Assembly (NCBI GenBank): GCA_002686955.1
Contig: NYZA01000097.1
Coordinates: 1 to 28,798, forward strand
Direction: 5' to 3'
DNA from: Gemmatimonadota bacterium
Lineage (GTDB): Bacteria; GCA-2686955
DNA length: 28,798 nucleotides
Shown: one piece after another, positions 7,000 to 14,810 of the stretch
Position numbering within the stretch: the first letter of the stretch is position 1
Layout: the number at the start of each line of letters is the position of its first letter
Made by a program: the position numbers and the translations under genes
Notes under the pieces: generated by a model
Seen by the model: only the letters and a program-made list of their open reading frames with translations
Databases searched by the model: none
Told to the model about the DNA's origin: nothing

Positions 7000-9761
7000 T
7001 ATTTGAGAAGTACCATGCGCCGCGTCACGATCTCTTCCGGCGTCTCCAATCGGTAGATATACACACCGCTCGCCAGGGCCAGCCCCCCCTCGCTCTTGCC
7101 GTCCCAACGAACTGAATGCCGTCCCGCCGGCAGCACTCCCTGGTGGAGAGTGCGTACGAGGGCCCCGCGAAGATCGTACACACCAAGCGACGCATTCATC
7201 TCCTCGGAAAGTTCGAACGCGATTAGCGTGCTCGGATTGAAGGGATTCGGGACGTTGTCGGCGAGGGTCACCCGCGACGGCGGAGGCGGAGTATCGCCGC
7301 CTTCGATTCCCGTGGTGATCGATTCCCAAGCCACGACCGACCCGATGATATCGGCCACCAGAACAGCGTCTTGGCCTAGACTCAGATCGAAGCCGAAGGT
7401 GGTGGCCTTGTGGGTCTTCGACCCGGGCAGTCCATCGTAGGTCACGACCGCCGTCTCGTCGGTGGGTGTGTAGAACATCGCGGCCTCGGCGCCGGTCAGC
7501 GGCGTGAACGAAGACGGAGAGTCTTGCACCATCAATAGGGGGCGATCGAAGAACGGTCCAAGGATTTCATGACCATCGACGCCGGATGCGACGGGGGCGT
7601 TGGTGTCGGTGCTCATGCTGGACAGATGCAACACGTCGGTGAAGAAATCGCTTCCGGCGAGGTCCTCGTCGAAGTTCTGCCCGATCAAGATGAAATTGAC
7701 GCCACCCGCGATGATCGGTGTCAGTGAGGCCTGATCGGAAGCGGTCAGCGTCTCGCTGTTCTCCTCTCCTGTCGCCCAAATAATCGTTGCGTTCCCCGTG
7801 GCGAAGGGGTCTTGAACCGTTCCGGAAGCGGTCTCGACCGACCATTCATCCACTACCACATGTCCCGCGTCGACCAGGGCCTGGCGGAGCACATCTTCAG
7901 ATTCCTCGCCGCCGTCATCGTCGACAAGGAGGACCGCGGGCCAGTCGACCACAAGCGTGAAGCTCGTATGCGACACATATTCATGACCCAGTGGGAAGGT
8001 GGTGATCTCCAGATCGAACTGTACGACATCAGCCTCGTCGAGTGACCCGACCTGCAGCGTGAACGGGTCGGCCGCGTTGTCGCCCTCATCTCCACCGGCC
8101 AGGGTTCCGAACGACCCGGTGTCGTCCAAGATGGTCACGTTGGTGTTTTCGGTCGTTATCACGGCGGTGATGTTCGGCGCGTTCCCCCAAACGCTCGCCA
8201 AAGTGAGAATCAAGTCGAAGGTCTCTCCGGATTCCCCTCTACCATCCCCGTCTCCGCCTACACTGTCGTCGCTCAGGCTAGATACCATGTCGAGTACCGG
8301 TATCGAGCGGCTCACATCGAACACCGCGCTCATCGTGTCGCCGGAATCGGATATCTCGAGGACCGCGCATTCCGAGTCGGCGTCTCCACCGGTGTAGGTC
8401 CGTGAGTTTGGCCAAGTGCTGTAGTGGAAATTGCGAACGTTGTAGTAGCCGGGGAAAGGATCTCCCCAATCGCCGCTCACGCCGTCGCGGAGCTCGAGAT
8501 CGAAGCTGCCCGGAACACTGTCCGACTCCATATAGGCCCACTCATTCCAATAACAATCCGCCTCTTCGACCGTGGTGAGGTAGTGAGGACCCGAGTTGAT
8601 CGGGTTCTTGCCTTCGTTTTTGTTGGTCGTCCGCGCCTCGTCGACATGCCAGATGAGCAGACCGTCGCCCGGGATATGTTCGTCGAAAAGGACCTTCTGG
8701 CGGTTCTCGACCAGGAAGAACTCGTGTGCGGGAGCAGTGGCCGTAGTCAGCTTGTAGATCACGTCGTGATCTTCGACGCGAGGTACATCGAAGGGGTTGT
8801 TCAGAATGTCGGTTTGTTCGATCACGATCGGATCGACCCATCCAAGCCACACTTTCGACCATGGGTCGAAGTGAACGGGGCGGGTTCCGCTGCCGGTCCA
8901 GCTCCCGGAGGCCATGACGGTCCAATCGCCGTTCCCGGAAGAGCTGTAGTCGGTATCGTACAGATCGGGAAGTCCCAAGACATGCCCGAACTCGTGCACG
9001 AAGACACCGATGGCGTTCGCCTCCGGTTCTGTCGTGTAGTCGCGGATGGTGACGCCGTCGGCCGTCGATACGTTCACGATTGACCGGTGAGACCAGATGT
9101 GGTCCGGATTGCCCGTGCTCTCGGCTCCCGGACCGGCGTGCACCAGGAAGAACGACTCGACCTTGCCGTCGGAGTCGGTGTCGTAGATCGAGAAATCGAT
9201 GTCGTCATCGGATATCGCGACCATATCGGCGATCAGGCCCGCCACCGACTTCGGTCCGCCGCCCATGCCGTAGTCGTCGTTTGTGTTCGGAATGCCGTCG
9301 GCGTTGCAGTAGTAGCCCGCCATGTTGTTGGGGGCCATGTACCAGACCACGGTGATACCACCGTCGAAGGTGAAGTTGCCGTAAGAGCACTCTGTGAAGT
9401 AGTCGTAAGCGCTCCCGGTTGGATGGGTCCCTCGCGAAAAGAGAAGGTCCTCGTAATGAGAAGGCGGATGCGCAGCTTGGTTGGCGGGTTCGTCGGGGAA
9501 CTCGACCAGGAAGACGAGAGAGTGGGACGAATCGCCGATCGCGGCGGTCAGACCTTGCCTGAAAGGCGAAGGGGCCCACTCGTTCGCTTCGAGATGTTGG
9601 GCGCTCATTTCGAGGAAATGCTCGAATCGGCCCTCGGCGCGCATCTTCTCGATCGCTTCGGGCCGGGCCTGGGGCATCGCGGTGGCTGGATTGGAGGCGG
9701 TGAGGGTGGCCAGCGCCGCGCAGGCGAACGCGAGACGGGTGGCGGCTTGCACTCGAGACAT
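6999..9761 (-). CDS. Secreted M6-family (immune-inhibitor-A-like) metalloprotease with FlgD/T9SS-like C-terminal domain
   Basis: Extracellular zinc endopeptidase, 920 aa from the ATG at 9761, which has CGGAG about 8 nt upstream; an ATG 36 bp earlier would put extra residues ahead of the signal peptide. Signal peptide at about 1-28 (FACAALATLTASNPATA). The M6 catalytic domain is at about 80-480, with zinc motif H256EFGHVLGLPD266 and 'TVMASGSW' after it, the Met-turn-like segment of these metzincin-like enzymes. Residues from about 485 to 600 look like an all-beta module, then a ThuA/GATase-like segment begins with 'LLVDDDGGEESEDVL'. The C-terminal 85 residues (NVPNPFNPSTLIAFEL…, DLRGALVRTL, RWDGKSEGGLALASGVYIYRL) are the FlgD-Ig/type-A sorting-like fold typical of secreted proteins in FCB bacteria, and probably direct export or surface attachment. 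It lies 94 bp downstream of the next gene on the same strand. Confidence 0.92.
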   Translation of the reverse strand: MSRVQAATRLAFACAALATLTASNPATAMPQARPEAIEKMRAEGRFEHFLEMSAQHLEANEWAPSPFRQGLTAAIGDSSHSLVFLVEFPDEPANQAAHPPSHYEDLLFSRGTHPTGSAYDYFTECSYGNFTFDGGITVVWYMAPNNMAGYYCNADGIPNTNDDYGMGGGPKSVAGLIADMVAISDDDIDFSIYDTDSDGKVESFFLVHAGPGAESTGNPDHIWSHRSIVNVSTADGVTIRDYTTEPEANAIGVFVHEFGHVLGLPDLYDTDYSSSGNGDWTVMASGSWTGSGTRPVHFDPWSKVWLGWVDPIVIEQTDILNNPFDVPRVEDHDVIYKLTTATAPAHEFFLVENRQKVLFDEHIPGDGLLIWHVDEARTTNKNEGKNPINSGPHYLTTVEEADCYWNEWAYMESDSVPGSFDLELRDGVSGDWGDPFPGYYNVRNFHYSTWPNSRTYTGGDADSECAVLEISDSGDTMSAVFDVSRSIPVLDMVSSLSDDSVGGDGDGRGESGETFDLILTLASVWGNAPNITAVITTENTNVTILDDTGSFGTLAGGDEGDNAADPFTLQVGSLDEADVVQFDLEITTFPLGHEYVSHTSFTLVVDWPAVLLVDDDGGEESEDVLRQALVDAGHVVVDEWSVETASGTVQDPFATGNATIIWATGEENSETLTASDQASLTPIIAGGVNFILIGQNFDEDLAGSDFFTDVLHLSSMSTDTNAPVASGVDGHEILGPFFDRPLLMVQDSPSSFTPLTGAEAAMFYTPTDETAVVTYDGLPGSKTHKATTFGFDLSLGQDAVLVADIIGSVVAWESITTGIEGGDTPPPPSRVTLADNVPNPFNPSTLIAFELSEEMNASLGVYDLRGALVRTLHQGVLPAGRHSVRWDGKSEGGLALASGVYIYRLETPEEIVTRRMVLLK

Positions 9762-9804
9762 GGGTAGTACTCCGGGTAGCTCAGGGGAGAAAGACAAGCA
9801 CGTG

Positions 9805-9833
9805 ACTATAGCGCGCTTTCGAGGCAGCTGCCT
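9805..9833 (-). promoter_or_regulatory. Candidate promoter with palindromic operator upstream of the M6 protease
   Basis: On the minus strand a TATAGT -10-like hexamer (9810-9805) lies about 44 bp before the M6 start codon. A perfect 12-bp palindrome, AGGCAGCTGCCT (9822-9833), covers the place where a -35 box would sit. This would give the protease its own regulated promoter behind the two upstream genes. No good -35 is visible, so the call is tentative. Confidence 0.3.
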
Positions 9834-9855
9834 GGCGAGCTAAAATCCCCCGCCC

Positions 9856-10623
9856 TCACCTGCTCTTCAGGCGCCTACGCTCGGCGACCGGGACGCCATC
9901 TAAACGCGTCGGCCTGCCGTCGACCAGAACCACGACCGCCGAGCAAGCCGCCGCCTCCTGGTCACGGGGAAAGAAGCGCAAGATGCGGTCTTCGAAGCGG
10001 TGCTCCCGGTGGGTCGAGGCCGCTCCGGCAAAGACCACGGCCCGGCCACCGGGGAGCTCCACCGCGGCAGCGTCGAGCTTCTCGAGGAGCGCGGAGTCGG
10101 CGCTGTCCCCAGCGGCCTGGAACTCGCGCAGAAGCCACCGATGGAAACCAGCGCAGAGATCGGCCCCGAGCTTGGCTGGATCCGCCGCCGGCAGCCTGGC
10201 ATCGCCGCCGGCGCCACGACGCGCCCGTCGAGCGGCCTTCGGATGCTCGGATAACCATTCGGCGCGCGCGCTCTGGGCCACCTTCTCCAGGCTCTCCGGC
10301 GCACCCAGCGGCCTCCAATCCGGGACCGCCTCTCGCAGAGCGATCTGAGCGGCTGCGCTCCACGGCGTGTAAGCGTTCGCACCATCTTCGAAGAAGGCGT
10401 CGAGGGCGGCGACCAGCTCTTCGACGGTCGGCCATTCCGCCGGCTCCTCTTCGAGGATTTCGATGCCCTGCACAACACCCAACAGATAGGTCTGCTTCGC
10501 CTCGGGCCCCAACCTGCGCCACGCCGCCCGCGGCTCTCCCCCCCGCTCGTCGATCCGCTTCTCCGCTCGGGCGATCGCCACCGCCGCGAGAACGAGCGAG
10601 AGCACCGCCAAGTATCGCCTCAT
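9856..10623 (-). CDS. Secreted protein of unknown function, coupled to the M28 peptidase gene
   Basis: 255 aa from the ATG at 10623, which overlaps the stop of the upstream peptidase gene as ATGA; the frame is open further upstream but only in the overlap. A clear signal peptide (MRRYLAVLSLVLAAVAIARA) is followed by a soluble Ala/Arg/Glu-rich chain. Features seen: a helical segment 'TYLLGVVQGIEILEEEPAEW', a central Arg/Ala-rich stretch, and a C-terminal half with 'GRAVVFAGAAS' and 'AVVVLVDGRPTRLDGVPV'. I do not recognise a family. Translational coupling to a secreted peptidase suggests a shared process such as a chaperone, inhibitor or accessory of that enzyme, but nothing in the sequence shows which. 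Confidence 0.75.
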   Translation of the reverse strand: MRRYLAVLSLVLAAVAIARAEKRIDERGGEPRAAWRRLGPEAKQTYLLGVVQGIEILEEEPAEWPTVEELVAALDAFFEDGANAYTPWSAAAQIALREAVPDWRPLGAPESLEKVAQSARAEWLSEHPKAARRARRGAGGDARLPAADPAKLGADLCAGFHRWLLREFQAAGDSADSALLEKLDAAAVELPGGRAVVFAGAASTHREHRFEDRILRFFPRDQEAAACSAVVVLVDGRPTRLDGVPVAERRRLKSR

Positions 10624-13607
10624 TGCTTTGAAGCCCCCGGAGCGTCGACCCAGTCGGCCAGAAAGAGATTGGTTTCCCCGCGGAGCTCGTTGTTGCGATT
10701 CGAACCCCAAATCAGCGAGCGGCCGTCGGGACTGAACATCGGGAAACCGTCGAAGCCCGCCGCGAAGGTGATTCGCTCCGGCTCTCCACCCTCGAGCGCC
10801 ACCATGTAGAGGTCGAACTCCCGTCCGCCTTCGGAGCCCCGATTCGAGCTGTAGATCACCTCGTCGCCGCTGGGGTGGAAGTAAGGGCCGAAACTGGCGG
10901 CGCCGTCGTCGGTCAGGGTGGTGGGATTGCCGCCATCGGCGTCCATCACGTAGATCTCGAGATGACTCGGGCGAACAAGATCCGATGAAAGCAGTCGGCG
11001 GTAGTCATGGAGCGCGGCGCCGGTTGGCCGAGAGGCCCGAAACACGATCTTCGTGCAGTCGGTGTTGAAGAACGCACCGCCGTCGTAGCCCGGCTCGAAG
11101 GTGAGTCGCCGCAACTCGCTTCCATCTTCCGCCATGCTATAGAGCTCGATATCTCCGTCGCGGGTCGATGTGAAGACGATCCTCCCTCCCTGGTGACACC
11201 AAGTGGCTTCCGCATCGTAGCCGGGCGCCGCCGCCAGCGGAGCCGGGTCGTCGCTTCCGTCGGTGTTCCGCGAATAAAGATCGTAGGAGGGATAGAGGGG
11301 CCAGACATAGCCCTGGGAATGGTCCGGAACCGGCGGGCACTCGCTCCCCCCCGACCGCGTCGAGGCGTAGATCACGCGCTTCCCCTCGGGCCAGTCGAAG
11401 TAGCCGCAGGTCGTGCGTCCCAACCCCTCGGAAATCGCGCGCCGCCGGCCGGTCGCGATATCGTAGATGTAGATTCGGTCGCAGCCGCCCGCCTCCTTTT
11501 CGGCGCGAGTGGTGGTCTGGTAGATGAGAGATTCGCCATCCGGCGAGAAATAGGCCTCGGCGTTCTCTCCCCCGAAAGTGAGCTGCCGGATGTTCCTGAG
11601 GTGGACCTCTTTTGCGTGGTAGACGGGCGCGGAGGTGTGGGGAGCGTACTGGTGGCGGCGAGCATGCGCTCGGGACCCAGATCCTCCGCTCAACGAAGCT
11701 CCGTCCTCGGGATGACCGGCGGTTCGGCCCTCATGGCTCGATCCGCCCCGGTCTTGCGTGTGCCCTCGCTCGGAACGGCTCCCGAGTGTCAGAGGGAGTG
11801 CGCGGCGTTCGCCTTCTCGGACAACGACGATCGGAACGTTGTCGCCCGGAGATCGTCTGCGTAGCTCGTAGGCGTAGTCGCCAATGTCGCCGATCTCGAT
11901 CCCTTCGATCTCGACGATCCGGTCGCCGCCTCGCAGGCCGGCCTTCTCGGCGGGAGAGCCTTCGCGCACGCCCGAGATCTTGACACCCCTTTCGGCGCCC
12001 GTGAACGCGGAGTAGTCCGGGATGGTGCCGATCGACGCGCCGCCGCTCCGCCAATCGCCGGCGATGCGCTTCGGCATGAAAATCGCGGCGATGCGAGGCC
12101 GGGTGGGCGCGGTCGCCGCTCGCACGGTCAGGGCGGCCGCCAGCTCTGCCACGAGTGCGCCTCCGGCCGCGTTGATGAGATCCGGATCGTCAGCGGGGCT
12201 GTGATACTCCGAGTGCGCTCCGCTGAAGAGCTGCACGCCGGGAATGCCGCGCTTCAAGAAGGAGGCCTGATCGCTAGGACCATAGGCGTCGCCGCCCCGT
12301 ACCAAGTGCAGACGGGACGATCCTTTCACCTCGTCCAGCCAGCGCCCCCAAGCCGGGGAGGAGCCGGCATCCAACACGACCAGCCGGTCCTCGCTCAGCC
12401 GACCGACCATGTCCAGGTTGATGACCGCCACCGTCTTCTCGATCGGGTGGGGAGGATGCTTCACATAGTGGGCCGATCCACGCAGTCCGATCTCTTCGGC
12501 GCTGAAGGAGACCAGGGCGACGCCGCGCCGCGAGTCCGCCGATGCCAGGAGGTGCTCGAGCTCGCCGGCGGCGAGGAGAAGCGCCGCGACCCCGGAGGCG
12601 TTGTCATCCGCTCCGTTGTGGATCGCTCTGGCACCCGGCGTCATCGATCTTGCCCCCCCCCAGCCGAGGTGGTCATGGTGCGCGCTCAACACGACCCATT
12701 CCGACGCGAGTGCTCCGGTGCCCGGAAGAGCGAAGACGATGTTGCGACACTGGGTCATCGATCGTCCGAGACGCAGGTCGCCGCGCACTCGGAGCCCCGG
12801 CAATGCTCGCGTCGCGGGCTTCATCTCGGAATCGATCCCTGCTTGCTCGGCCGCCAAATCGAAGCCCTGAGGGCGGAGCCAACGATCGGCCGCTTCGCGG
12901 CTGAGGGCGATGATCGGAAGCGCGGCGGCGGGGCCCGTGGGAGTCAGTCTCGGCAGGCGATCGGCCGATTTGGCGAGGGGGCCGTCGACGAGGATGAGGG
13001 CGACGGCACCGCGATCGGCGAGGGCGTCGGCCTTGAAGGCGATCGCCGACTCCGGAATCGGGCGTGTGCCGTCCAGGGGTGAAGCGGCATCGTTCTCGCG
13101 CGGCTCGTAGCGGAAGGCAAGCACGACGCGGCCTTCGAGATCGGCGTTTTCGAGGTCGTCGTAGCCTCGCTCCGGGGCGTGGAGAGCGTAGCCGCCAAAG
13201 AGGAGCGGGCCGTCGAAGCGCCCCGAGCCGGCGATCGGGAAGGGTGCCCAATCGTGTCCGAGCTCGAGCGATCTCTCACCGTCCGGGGAAACGAGCCGGA
13301 GAGCCGCGCTCCTTTCGTCGAGCTCGATTGCCGTGGCCACCGCGAATTTCTGGAAGGGAGAACCGCCATCGCCGATCGCTTCGAAGCCGGCTTGCGCCAA
13401 CCGGTCGGCGATGTAGCGTTCGGCGAGCCGGATTCCGCGAGTGCCGAGGCCGCGGCCCTCGAGAGCGTCGGTTGCGAGGGTATCGACGTGAATCTGGAAG
13501 GTGGCGGCGGCGTCGCTTGAATAGGGTGAAGAGATCGCGGGAGGGACGGTGAAGGATGTCCCCGCGATGAAGAGGAAGAGGAGGTGTGCCGCGTTGGCCC
13601 GGCTCAT
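10620..13607 (-). CDS. Secreted M28 aminopeptidase with PA, PDZ and TolB-like propeller domains
   Basis: 995 aa, signal peptide at about 1-27. A PA-like insert spans about 110-260. The M28 zinc-peptidase core follows: H310-H-D312-H, then HNGADDNASG (D334/D335), SAEE372, NLDMVG (D399) and EYH469SPADD, so all metal ligands and the catalytic Asp/Glu appear intact. A PDZ domain (about 540-608; SPAEKAGLRGGDRI) follows, as in bacterial PDZ-containing M28 aminopeptidases. After a low-complexity linker (609-660, rich in Gly, Ser, His, Arg) comes a PD40/TolB-type beta-propeller from about 668 (HLRNIRQLTFGGENAEAYFS) to the end. M28-PDZ enzymes and such propeller proteins usually appear as separate genes, so this may be a fusion. 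A GGGA element about 9 nt upstream supports the ATG at 13607. It probably trims peptides N-terminally in the periplasm or outside the cell. Confidence 0.9.
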   Translation of the reverse strand: MSRANAAHLLFLFIAGTSFTVPPAISSPYSSDAAATFQIHVDTLATDALEGRGLGTRGIRLAERYIADRLAQAGFEAIGDGGSPFQKFAVATAIELDERSAALRLVSPDGERSLELGHDWAPFPIAGSGRFDGPLLFGGYALHAPERGYDDLENADLEGRVVLAFRYEPRENDAASPLDGTRPIPESAIAFKADALADRGAVALILVDGPLAKSADRLPRLTPTGPAAALPIIALSREAADRWLRPQGFDLAAEQAGIDSEMKPATRALPGLRVRGDLRLGRSMTQCRNIVFALPGTGALASEWVVLSAHHDHLGWGGARSMTPGARAIHNGADDNASGVAALLLAAGELEHLLASADSRRGVALVSFSAEEIGLRGSAHYVKHPPHPIEKTVAVINLDMVGRLSEDRLVVLDAGSSPAWGRWLDEVKGSSRLHLVRGGDAYGPSDQASFLKRGIPGVQLFSGAHSEYHSPADDPDLINAAGGALVAELAAALTVRAATAPTRPRIAAIFMPKRIAGDWRSGGASIGTIPDYSAFTGAERGVKISGVREGSPAEKAGLRGGDRIVEIEGIEIGDIGDYAYELRRRSPGDNVPIVVVREGERRALPLTLGSRSERGHTQDRGGSSHEGRTAGHPEDGASLSGGSGSRAHARRHQYAPHTSAPVYHAKEVHLRNIRQLTFGGENAEAYFSPDGESLIYQTTTRAEKEAGGCDRIYIYDIATGRRRAISEGLGRTTCGYFDWPEGKRVIYASTRSGGSECPPVPDHSQGYVWPLYPSYDLYSRNTDGSDDPAPLAAAPGYDAEATWCHQGGRIVFTSTRDGDIELYSMAEDGSELRRLTFEPGYDGGAFFNTDCTKIVFRASRPTGAALHDYRRLLSSDLVRPSHLEIYVMDADGGNPTTLTDDGAASFGPYFHPSGDEVIYSSNRGSEGGREFDLYMVALEGGEPERITFAAGFDGFPMFSPDGRSLIWGSNRNNELRGETNLFLADWVDAPGASKQ

Positions 13608-13688
13608 GAGATTTCCCGATAGAATGATGCGAACTGGTGTGGGAAGAGCGCAGTGTAGCGCTACGGCTCAACCCGATTCCGGAACGGC
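13608..13688. promoter_or_regulatory. Divergent promoter region with palindrome between the M28 and COG0523 genes
   Basis: An 81-bp spacer between divergently read genes. On the plus strand TAGAAT (13620-13625) is a good -10 hexamer, though no clear -35 is seen at the right distance. A perfect 10-bp palindrome GTAGCGCTAC (13655-13664) lies downstream of it and could be an operator. The 14-mer GATAGAATGATGCG recurs at 22335-22348 around the -10 box of the DUF4956 operon; a shared 14-mer is not rare in a window of this size. Confidence 0.35.
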
Positions 13689-14684
13689 ATGAAAAAAGGC
13701 TCGCCCGCCCCCTCTCTGCACGATCGAATCCCACTCAACATCGTGACCGGCTCTCTCGGCAGTGGAAAGACGACGCTCCTGACCCATCTGCTGCGGGAGG
13801 GGATCGAGGGGAAGCGTCCCGCCGTGCTGATCAACGAGCTGGGTGATGTCTCCATCGACGGTGCGATCCTCTCGGGACTGGGGAGCGAGATCACGGAGCT
13901 TCCATCGGGCTGCCTGTGCTGCATGTACTCCGATGATCTGCGCGCGGTGGTCCGAGACGCCCTGGCGGCGGGTCCGGATCTGCTCATCATCGAAACATCG
14001 GGGGCGGCTTACCCGGATCCTCTCCTGTACTCGCTCCTCGAGCTCGGCTTGACCATCGACGCCGTGATCACACTGGCCGACGCGCTGAACCTCGAGCGTT
14101 TCCTGGATCAATCGGAGACCTGCATCGCGCAGCTGAGCGCGGCGGACGTCGTGCTGATCAACAAGGCGGATCTCGCCGAAGAGCGGCGGCTCGACGAAGT
14201 GGAGGAGCGGATTCGCCGAGTCGCGAACCCTTCGCTCTTTCTGCGCACGGTGCAGGCGAGGGTGGACCCCTCGCTGCTCTTCGGCACCTCCTACCCGAGG
14301 ACCCTACGGGAGCTGCGCGACTATCGGGCGCGAATCGAGGCCGGGATCGGCGTGGCGCATATCGAGGAGGAAGGGATCGAAACCCTGGTGCTCTCCTCCC
14401 CCCACGAGGTGGATCGGCAGGCGATCCGCGGCTTCATCCGCGCCCTGCCGAGCCAGGTGTTTCGCGTCAAGGGGATCGTGCGGGTCGCGGATACCGGAGG
14501 GGCGGAGCTCCTGAGTGTAGTCTGCGGTCGCGGGCGCCTCTTTTCCGGGCTTCGGCCGGAGGTGGTGGCGGCGGCGGGCGAGGAGGCCGGCGAGATCGTC
14601 GTGATCGGCAAGGGGATCGGTGCGATGCGCGAGGTGATCGCGGCGGGGCTCGAGGCTTGCCGGGGGCGAACGGAGCTGCGCTAG
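13689..14684 (+). CDS. COG0523 (CobW/YjiA/ZNG1-type) GTP-dependent metal chaperone
   Basis: 331 aa cytoplasmic G3E GTPase. Walker A GSLGSGKTT (21-29), 'LINELGDVSID' with the switch Glu, the metal-binding GC75LC77C78 motif that defines COG0523, 'IIETSGAAYP' as Walker B/switch II region and the base-recognition NKAD (158-161) are all present. The C-terminal CobW_C-like domain starts near 235 (IETLVLSSPHEVDRQAIRGF) and ends 'GRTELR'. Members deliver Zn, Co or Ni to target enzymes, often under Zur control. The His-rich C-terminal tail of some members is absent. It is divergent from a zinc-dependent M28 peptidase gene, which hints at, but does not prove, a zinc link. Only a weak ribosome site (CGGAAC) precedes the ATG. 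The metal cannot be told from sequence. Confidence 0.9.
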   Translation: MKKGSPAPSLHDRIPLNIVTGSLGSGKTTLLTHLLREGIEGKRPAVLINELGDVSIDGAILSGLGSEITELPSGCLCCMYSDDLRAVVRDALAAGPDLLIIETSGAAYPDPLLYSLLELGLTIDAVITLADALNLERFLDQSETCIAQLSAADVVLINKADLAEERRLDEVEERIRRVANPSLFLRTVQARVDPSLLFGTSYPRTLRELRDYRARIEAGIGVAHIEEEGIETLVLSSPHEVDRQAIRGFIRALPSQVFRVKGIVRVADTGGAELLSVVCGRGRLFSGLRPEVVAAAGEEAGEIVVIGKGIGAMREVIAAGLEACRGRTELR

Positions 14685-14697
14685 GAGCCTGTTGCGC
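14682..14697 (+). repeat. Solo copy of the end of the palindromic element found at 21669-21831
   Basis: TAGGAGCCTGTTGC here, whose TAG is the stop codon of the COG0523 gene, is identical to the reverse complement of the right end of the element at 21669-21831; GAGCCTGTTGCGC also matches its left end. No partner arm is seen in the following 110 bp. It may be a remnant or solo end of that repeat family. Confidence 0.45.
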
Positions 14698-14710
14698 CCC
14701 TCAAAGCCGA

Positions 14711-14755
14711 GCAAGGCCCGGACACTCGTTCGCCCGACTCTGTCCGCGGCCTTGC
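14711..14755 (+). terminator. GC-rich stem-loop downstream of the COG0523 gene
   Basis: GCAAGGCC-C-GGACA (14711-14724) pairs with TGTCC-GC-GGCCTTGC (14741-14755): 13 bp interrupted by one small internal loop, with a 16-nt loop between. It lies 27 bp after the stop and 56 bp before the next start. No U-run follows. It could terminate or protect the COG0523 transcript. Confidence 0.4.
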
Positions 14756-14810
14756 CACCCAGCGGGTCCCGCGGCTCCGTGCCGGCTCCGGTGATGTAAC
14801 CTCCCCACCC

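Noticed and set aside
13618-13631. 14-mer GATAGAATGATGCG shared with 22335-22348 as a regulatory motif
   Set aside because: In a window of this size a few shared 14-mers are expected by chance; kept only as part of the -10 descriptions.
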